DNA of 64,000 bases, taken from positions 1 to 64,000 of the forward strand of contig NZ_FNEY01000002.1 in the NCBI RefSeq assembly GCF_900100305.1, in the 5' to 3' direction. The notes below the pieces were generated by a model. It searched no databases. It worked only from the letters and a program-made list of their open reading frames with translations, and was not told the DNA's origin. Source of the stretch: Paracidovorax citrulli. GTDB lineage: Bacteria > Pseudomonadota > Gammaproteobacteria > Burkholderiales > Burkholderiaceae_C. Position numbers and translations under genes: made by a program. Positions 59,712 through 64,000 of the stretch are shown here, in pieces; position 1 is the first letter of the stretch, and each line of letters starts with the position of its first letter.

Positions 59712-60692
59712 ATGGCGGACGGCCCGCAGCCGGTGGTGCCCACCGATCCCGAGGTGCTGCGCTACCTGGAGCACGTGCGCGTGGAAAAGCGCCTGGCGCC
59801 GCGCACCGTCACGCTCTACACGCTCGACCTGGCGAAGCTGGCCGCCAGCGCGCGCGATGCGGGCGTGCCGCTGCTGCAACTGCAGACCGCGCACATCCGC
59901 CGCTTCGTCGCGCAGATGCATGCGGGCGGGCGCAGCGGGCGGGGCATCGCACTGATCCTGTCGGGCTGGCGCGGCTTCTTCGCCTGGGCGGCGCGGCAGG
60001 GCCTCGTGCCCCACAACCCCGTGCAGGGCGTGCGCGCCCCGCGCGCGCCCAAGCCGCTGCCCAAGGCGCTGGGCGTGGACGACGCGGTGCGGCTGGCGGA
60101 GTTCGAGGGCTCGTCGGGCAGCGACCCGTGGCTGGAGGCCCGCGATGCGGCGATGGTCGAACTGCTCTACGGCTGCGGCCTGCGCGTGGGGGAACTGGCG
60201 GGCCTGGACGCCGTGCCGGGGCCGGACACGCAGCGCCAGGGCCGGGGCTGGATCGACCTGGAGGCGGCCGAGGCGCACGTCTTCGGCAAAGGCTCGAAGC
60301 GGCGCAGCGTGCCGGTCGGCTCGGCCGCGCTGGCGGCCCTGCGCGCCTGGCTGGAAGTGCGCCTGCAGCCCTTCGGCGCGGCGTCCGGCCGGGTGGATGC
60401 CGCGCTCTTCCTGGGCCGGCGCGGCGCACGGCTCACGGGGCAGTCCATCTGGTCGCGCCTGCGGCAGCGCAGCCAGCTCGCCGGGCTCTCCACCCCCGTG
60501 CATCCGCACATGCTGCGGCATTCCTTCGCGAGCCACCTGCTGCAGTCCAGCGGCGACCTGCGGGCGGTGCAGGAACTGCTGGGCCACGCCAACATCACCA
60601 CCACCCAGGTCTATACGCGCCTGGATTTCCAGCACCTCGCCAAGGTGTACGACGCCGCGCATCCGCGGGCGCGCCGCAAGCCCGGCGGCTGA
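59712..60692 (+). CDS. xerC: Tyrosine recombinase XerC
   Basis: A 326-residue site-specific recombinase that, with XerD, resolves chromosome dimers at dif. The N-terminal SAM-like domain includes RYLEHVRVEKRLAPRTVTLY. The catalytic set is present: R in GCGLRVGELAGL, K in FGKGSKRRSVP, HxxR in HPHMLRHSFASH, H in ELLGHANITTTQ, and the nucleophilic Tyr in QVYTRLDF. Length is near XerC's ~300. It is the last gene of the dapF-DUF484-xerC operon with a 7-base spacing to DUF484. The position is diagnostic of XerC rather than XerD. ATG 59712 is used; the longer frame upstream is unrelated. Confidence 0.95.
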   Translation: MADGPQPVVPTDPEVLRYLEHVRVEKRLAPRTVTLYTLDLAKLAASARDAGVPLLQLQTAHIRRFVAQMHAGGRSGRGIALILSGWRGFFAWAARQGLVPHNPVQGVRAPRAPKPLPKALGVDDAVRLAEFEGSSGSDPWLEARDAAMVELLYGCGLRVGELAGLDAVPGPDTQRQGRGWIDLEAAEAHVFGKGSKRRSVPVGSAALAALRAWLEVRLQPFGAASGRVDAALFLGRRGARLTGQSIWSRLRQRSQLAGLSTPVHPHMLRHSFASHLLQSSGDLRAVQELLGHANITTTQVYTRLDFQHLAKVYDAAHPRARRKPGG

Positions 60693-60744
60693 CGGCCGGC
60701 GACGGGCTGCCCCTTCCGGGGCGGCAGGAATTTTCCGTGCTGCA

Positions 60745-60750
60745 GAATAT
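60745..60750 (+). promoter_or_regulatory. -10-like hexamer, probable leaderless start
   Basis: GAATAT ends six bases before ATG 60757 with no ribosome binding site between. Weaker than the other examples, as the -35 region is not recognisable. Confidence 0.35.
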
Positions 60751-60756
60751 CGAACC

Positions 60757-62112
60757 ATGCCCCGTCCCCCCGCCACGCTGTTTTCTTCCTCCCCCTCCGA
60801 TCCGCGCCGCCGGCGCCTGCTCGCCCAGGCGGCCGGGCTGTCTTCCCTGGTGGCGGCCCCGCTGCTGCTGGAAGGCTGCGGCGGAGGGGCCAGCGCTGAC
60901 ACAGGCGTTGGTGGGCCGGAGCGGGCTCTCCCTCGTGCCCGGCCCCTGCGGGCCAGCTGGGTCTCCACGGTCCTGAACCTGGACTGGCCCTCCGCGGAGT
61001 CCGTCCGGATCGCCGACGATGCGCAGCGCGCCGCCGTGCAGCAGGCGGAACTGCTGCGCATCCTCGACGAGGCGGCGGCCACCGGCCTCAACGCGGTGAT
61101 CTTCCAGGCCAAGCCATGCGCGGATGCGCTCTACGACTCCGACCTCCTGCCCTGGTCGCCCTACCTGACCGGCACGCTGGGCCGGCATCCCGGATTCGAC
61201 CCCCTGGGCTTCGCCGTGGAGCAGGCGCATGCGCGGGGGCTGGAACTGCACGCCTGGCTCAATCCCTACCGCGTGTCGATGGACATGGGCCCGGACACGG
61301 TGCGGATGCTGTCCGGCATGCCCGGCGACGGCCCGCCCAGCATCTACCGCGCCCGGCCCGACTGGATCCGCACGGCCGCCCGGCGCTTCGTGCTGGACCC
61401 GGGGCTGCCCGAGGTGCGGGCCTGGCTGGGCAGCGTGGTGGCCGAGATCACGTCGCGCTATGCCGTCGATGCCATCCACTTCGACGACTATTTCTATTAC
61501 GAAACCGCCGATTCGCGCCTGGACGACGCACAGACCTTCGCCACCTACGGCCGCGGCTTCGCGGACAAGGGCGACTGGCGCCGCCACAGCACCCGGCTGC
61601 TGGTGCAGGGGCTGTCGGAGCAACTGCGCGCCACCAGCCCCGGGGTGCGCTTCGGGGTCAGCCCCGCAGGCGTCTGGCGCAACCGGGCCGACGATCCGCG
61701 CGGCTCGAACACGCAGGCCGGGGCACCCAGCTACGACGCGGCCTTCGCCGATACGCGCCAGTGGGTGCTCGATGGCCTGGTGGACGACATCGTGCCCCAG
61801 GTGTACTGGCCCTTCGCGCGGCAGGCGGTGGGCTACGGCACCATCGCGCGCTGGTGGGCGGACGTGGCGCTGGCCTCGCCCGGCGTGCAGCTCCACATCG
61901 GCGTGGCGCTCTACAAGGCGGGGCGGCCCACGGCCCAGGAGCCCGACTGGGGCGTGGAGGGCGGGGTGCCGGAAATCCGCCGCCAGATCGACCTCAACGA
62001 ATCCACGCCCGGCATCCACGGCAGCGTGCTGTTCCGCCACGCCTTCCTGCGGGATCCCGCGGCCGCGGCCGTCGCGGCCTACCTGCGGCAGCGCTGGGCG
62101 CCCGCGCCCTGA
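60757..62112 (+). CDS. Family 10-like glycosyl hydrolase lipoprotein (GHL10/DUF187-like)
   Basis: A 451-residue exported lipoprotein. A basic RRRRLLAQAAG lead and hydrophobic core run to LLLEGCGGG, a lipobox-type Cys near residue 47. The body matches YngK/YddW-like putative glycosidases with the start RASWVSTVLNLDWP, then ATGLNAVIFQAKPCADALYD, HAWLNPYRVS, VDAIHFDDYFYYE (probable acid residues) and RFGVSPAGVWRN, VPQVYWPFAR. Such proteins act on polysaccharide or peptidoglycan, but few have tested activity. ATG 60757 begins just before the lead; a -10-like hexamer lies 6 bases upstream. It lies 64 bases after xerC, which has no obvious terminator. Confidence 0.86.
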   Translation: MPRPPATLFSSSPSDPRRRRLLAQAAGLSSLVAAPLLLEGCGGGASADTGVGGPERALPRARPLRASWVSTVLNLDWPSAESVRIADDAQRAAVQQAELLRILDEAAATGLNAVIFQAKPCADALYDSDLLPWSPYLTGTLGRHPGFDPLGFAVEQAHARGLELHAWLNPYRVSMDMGPDTVRMLSGMPGDGPPSIYRARPDWIRTAARRFVLDPGLPEVRAWLGSVVAEITSRYAVDAIHFDDYFYYETADSRLDDAQTFATYGRGFADKGDWRRHSTRLLVQGLSEQLRATSPGVRFGVSPAGVWRNRADDPRGSNTQAGAPSYDAAFADTRQWVLDGLVDDIVPQVYWPFARQAVGYGTIARWWADVALASPGVQLHIGVALYKAGRPTAQEPDWGVEGGVPEIRRQIDLNESTPGIHGSVLFRHAFLRDPAAAAVAAYLRQRWAPAP

Positions 62113-62142
62113 GGCCGCCTCCTGCGGGCGCCGGGGCCGCGC

Positions 62143-63765
62143 TCAACCGTGCTGCAGCAGCGCCCGGGGCGTGGATGCCAGGGAAAGGGCGCCGGCCGCG
62201 GCCAGCCTTTCACCCGGCAGCCGGAAGCTGGCCACGGTGCCGACCAGTTCCCGGGCGCGCTGGCTCAGGGCCGCGGCAGCGGCTGCCATCTCCTCGACCA
62301 GGGCCGCGTTGTGCTGGGTGGAGCGGTCCATATCGTTCACCGCGTCGTTGATCTGGCCCACGCCCTGGCTCTGCTCCTGGCTGGCGGCGGTGATTTCCCC
62401 CACCAGCTGCGACAGCCCCTCGATCGACTGCACCACGCTCGACATGGTCTGGCCGGCGCGGCCCACCAGCGCGGTGCCTGCGGCCACGCGGTCCATGCTG
62501 GCGCCGACCAGGCCCTTGATCTCGCCGGCCGCCTGGCCCGCGCGCTGGGCGAGCTGGCGCACTTCTCCCGCGACCACCGCGAAGCCCCGGCCCTGTTCGC
62601 CCGCGCGGGCGGCCTCCACCGCGGCGTTGAGCGCGAGCAGGTTGGTCTGGAAGGCGATGCTGTCGATGATGCCGGTGATGTCCGCGATGCGGCGGCTGCT
62701 GTCCTGGATCTGCTGCATGGTGTCCACCACCTCGGTCACCACCGCGCCGCCCTGGGCGGCCACGCGCGACGCTGCCTGCGCCACGCGGTCGGCCTCCAGC
62801 GCATTGCCCGCGTTCTGCCGCACGGTGCCGTTCAACTGCTCCATGGAGGCCGCCGTCTGCTGCAGCGCACCCGCCTGGCCTTCGGTACGCGCCGAGAGAT
62901 CGCTGTTGCCCTGGGCGATCTGCAGCGCGGCGGAGGACACGCTCTCGGCGCTCTCGTGGATGGCCGCCACCATGGCGGCGAGCTGGTCGCGCATGCTCCG
63001 CAGCTGGGCCATCAGGCTCGTCGTGTCGCCCTGGCGTGCGGGAATCTCGATGGTGAGGTCGCCCTGCGCCACGCCGCGCGCCACGGCCGCGGCGGCGCCG
63101 GGCTCCGCGCCGAGCTCCCGCAGGATGCCGCGCACGACCAGCGCACCGAAGCCGATGGCGAACACCATGCCCGCCAGCACCGCCGCGATGACGCCCGCGC
63201 GGGTGCTGGCGTAGCGGGTCTCGGCCGTCTCGTAGGTGCTGCGCGCCGTATCGAGCTGCACCTGGGTGAGCGCCGCCAGCACTGCCTGCAGCGGATCGAG
63301 CGCCGGATACATCTCGCGGGCGGCGAACGCCGTCAGGCCGGGGATGTCCCGGGCGCGCAGCAATTCCTCCAGGGCCTGCACGGCGGCGTCGGCGCGCGCC
63401 TGCAGCGGCCCGAATTCCGAGATCAGGCGGCGTTCCTCGGCGTGCAGTCCGGCCGCCCGGTAGGCGGCCCACTGTTCCCGCACCTCCTTGCGCGCCGCAT
63501 CGACCGCCTCCAGGCCCTGCTGCGGCGTCAGCGCGCCGTCGCGCACCTTGTGGGCGGTGTCCACGATGCTCACCGCGTAGGCGTCGGCCACGCGCTTGAT
63601 CTGCTGCAGTGGTACCACGCGGTCGTGGTAGACGGAAACCAGGTCGGCGTTGGAGCGGGCCATGCCCAGCAGCCCGGCGGCGCCGACGCCGGCAGCCAGC
63701 AGGCAAAGGGCGGCCAGGAGCCAGCCGAGACGTGTGGACACCTTGAGCCGGTGCAGGTAGTGCAT
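62143..63765 (-). CDS. Methyl-accepting chemotaxis protein
   Basis: A 540-residue transmembrane chemoreceptor. Helix 1 is [20 protein letters not shown] (residues 13-32), a periplasmic ~155-residue four-helix bundle follows, then helix 2 at about 190-212, HAMP ([20 protein letters not shown]) and a coiled-coil signalling domain whose tip is [20 protein letters not shown]. The C terminus ends in LLQHG with no xWxxF pentapeptide, so adaptation must use other receptors' CheR/CheB docking. ATG 63765 has GAGGGAATCCC upstream. It lies at the right end of the window with no chemotaxis operon adjoining; its ligand is unknown. No clear sigma-28 promoter was found. Confidence 0.93.
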   Translation of the reverse strand: MHYLHRLKVSTRLGWLLAALCLLAAGVGAAGLLGMARSNADLVSVYHDRVVPLQQIKRVADAYAVSIVDTAHKVRDGALTPQQGLEAVDAARKEVREQWAAYRAAGLHAEERRLISEFGPLQARADAAVQALEELLRARDIPGLTAFAAREMYPALDPLQAVLAALTQVQLDTARSTYETAETRYASTRAGVIAAVLAGMVFAIGFGALVVRGILRELGAEPGAAAAVARGVAQGDLTIEIPARQGDTTSLMAQLRSMRDQLAAMVAAIHESAESVSSAALQIAQGNSDLSARTEGQAGALQQTAASMEQLNGTVRQNAGNALEADRVAQAASRVAAQGGAVVTEVVDTMQQIQDSSRRIADITGIIDSIAFQTNLLALNAAVEAARAGEQGRGFAVVAGEVRQLAQRAGQAAGEIKGLVGASMDRVAAGTALVGRAGQTMSSVVQSIEGLSQLVGEITAASQEQSQGVGQINDAVNDMDRSTQHNAALVEEMAAAAAALSQRARELVGTVASFRLPGERLAAAGALSLASTPRALLQHG

Positions 63766-64000
63766 GGGATTCCCTCGTGAGCGGATGGTGTGGGATCTAT
63801 CTGTGTGGATGGATGCGGGCCGCAGGGCCTGCAGGCACGGATCCTAGGAAAGCCCGGCTCCGGCTTTCTCAACAATCCTCAAATCTTCTTTGTCTGACAC
63901 GGCGCTTCTGTCGCGGGCTGGACAATTCCGCTCTTTTGTGCACGACGGCCCCGGGATTTGTCCGCGGGAGGCGCGCGATCGTCGAGAATGGCTGTTGAAG
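63766..64000. other. Right-edge intergenic stretch
   Basis: Contains the leader and presumably the promoter of the chemoreceptor on the minus strand. A 7-base hairpin (GAAAGCC/GGCTTTC, 63848-63868) lies within it but has no T tract on either strand. No other gene can be supported. Confidence 0.4.

Noticed and set aside
63848-63868. Hairpin GAAAGCC/GGCTTTC upstream of the last chemoreceptor
   Set aside because: No uridine tract on either strand and no neighbouring stop that needs a terminator.
1-64000. CRISPR arrays, tRNA genes, prophage genes, integrases
   Set aside because: No regular spaced repeats, tRNA-like T-loop sequences, phage structural genes or integrases other than XerC were seen. 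XerC sits in its housekeeping operon.

Overview
The window is 64 kb of GC-rich bacterial chromosome whose gene families and order (Bug/TTT receptors, TRAP and Liv transporters, dapF-DUF484-xerC, many LysR regulators, DUF1840, a type A RNase P RNA) point to a betaproteobacterium of the family Comamonadaceae, most like Acidovorax. That placement is an inference from remembered families, not from a search. Nearly every base is coding, and the high GC produces long shadow reading frames, which are left out.

Layout. 1-2111: an IS3-like transposase fragment, a membrane diguanylate cyclase and a LysR-gene remnant. 2154-9190: a five-gene operon on the minus strand (TRAP transporter DctPQM with an IlvD/Edd-type sugar-acid dehydratase and a fumarylacetoacetate-hydrolase-fold enzyme) with a divergent LysR regulator, read here as sugar-acid uptake and catabolism. 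9209-15788: a LysR gene divergent from a run of pirin, isochorismatase-like hydrolase, YtcJ-type amidohydrolase, DoxX-like protein and MFS exporter. 15827-19684: a 5'-truncated pilin-like gene, an intact prepilin-like gene, then an AT-richer two-gene module, an AAA/ABC-type ATPase overlapping a DUF4276 (TOPRIM-like) protein. This module is the best candidate for a defence-type system in the window. 19722-33148: molybdopterin oxidoreductase, Liv-type binding protein, ArgE, HipO-like amidohydrolase, DUF2817, a chemoreceptor, acyl-CoA-binding protein, aminopeptidase, 3-methyladenine glycosylase, a tiny basic protein, cyclopropane fatty acid synthase and DUF1840.

33180-44494: two solitary Bug receptors, then a minus-strand cluster of an acyl-CoA ligase, LivG, LivH, LivM, LivK, LivF and a second adenylate-forming ligase, which reads as uptake of a carboxylic acid followed by CoA activation. 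44711-47613: an ExeA-like ATPase, a GspB-like protein and the RNase P RNA. 47697-54792: M48 protease, DUF898 membrane protein, pseudouridine-synthase-like protein, a NUDIX-metallo-beta-lactamase fusion, an FAD monooxygenase and a divergent MarR regulator. 54861-63765: a third Bug receptor, chromate transporter, glutathione transferase, the dapF-DUF484-xerC operon, a glycosidase-like lipoprotein and a second chemoreceptor.

A pattern that crosses these regions is that several genes (tag, cfa, exeA-like, NUDIX-MBL, marR, dapF, and the gene at 60757) have a -10-like hexamer ending 6 or 7 bases before the ATG and no ribosome binding site, suggesting leaderless mRNAs. No tRNA, CRISPR array or complete insertion sequence was seen.
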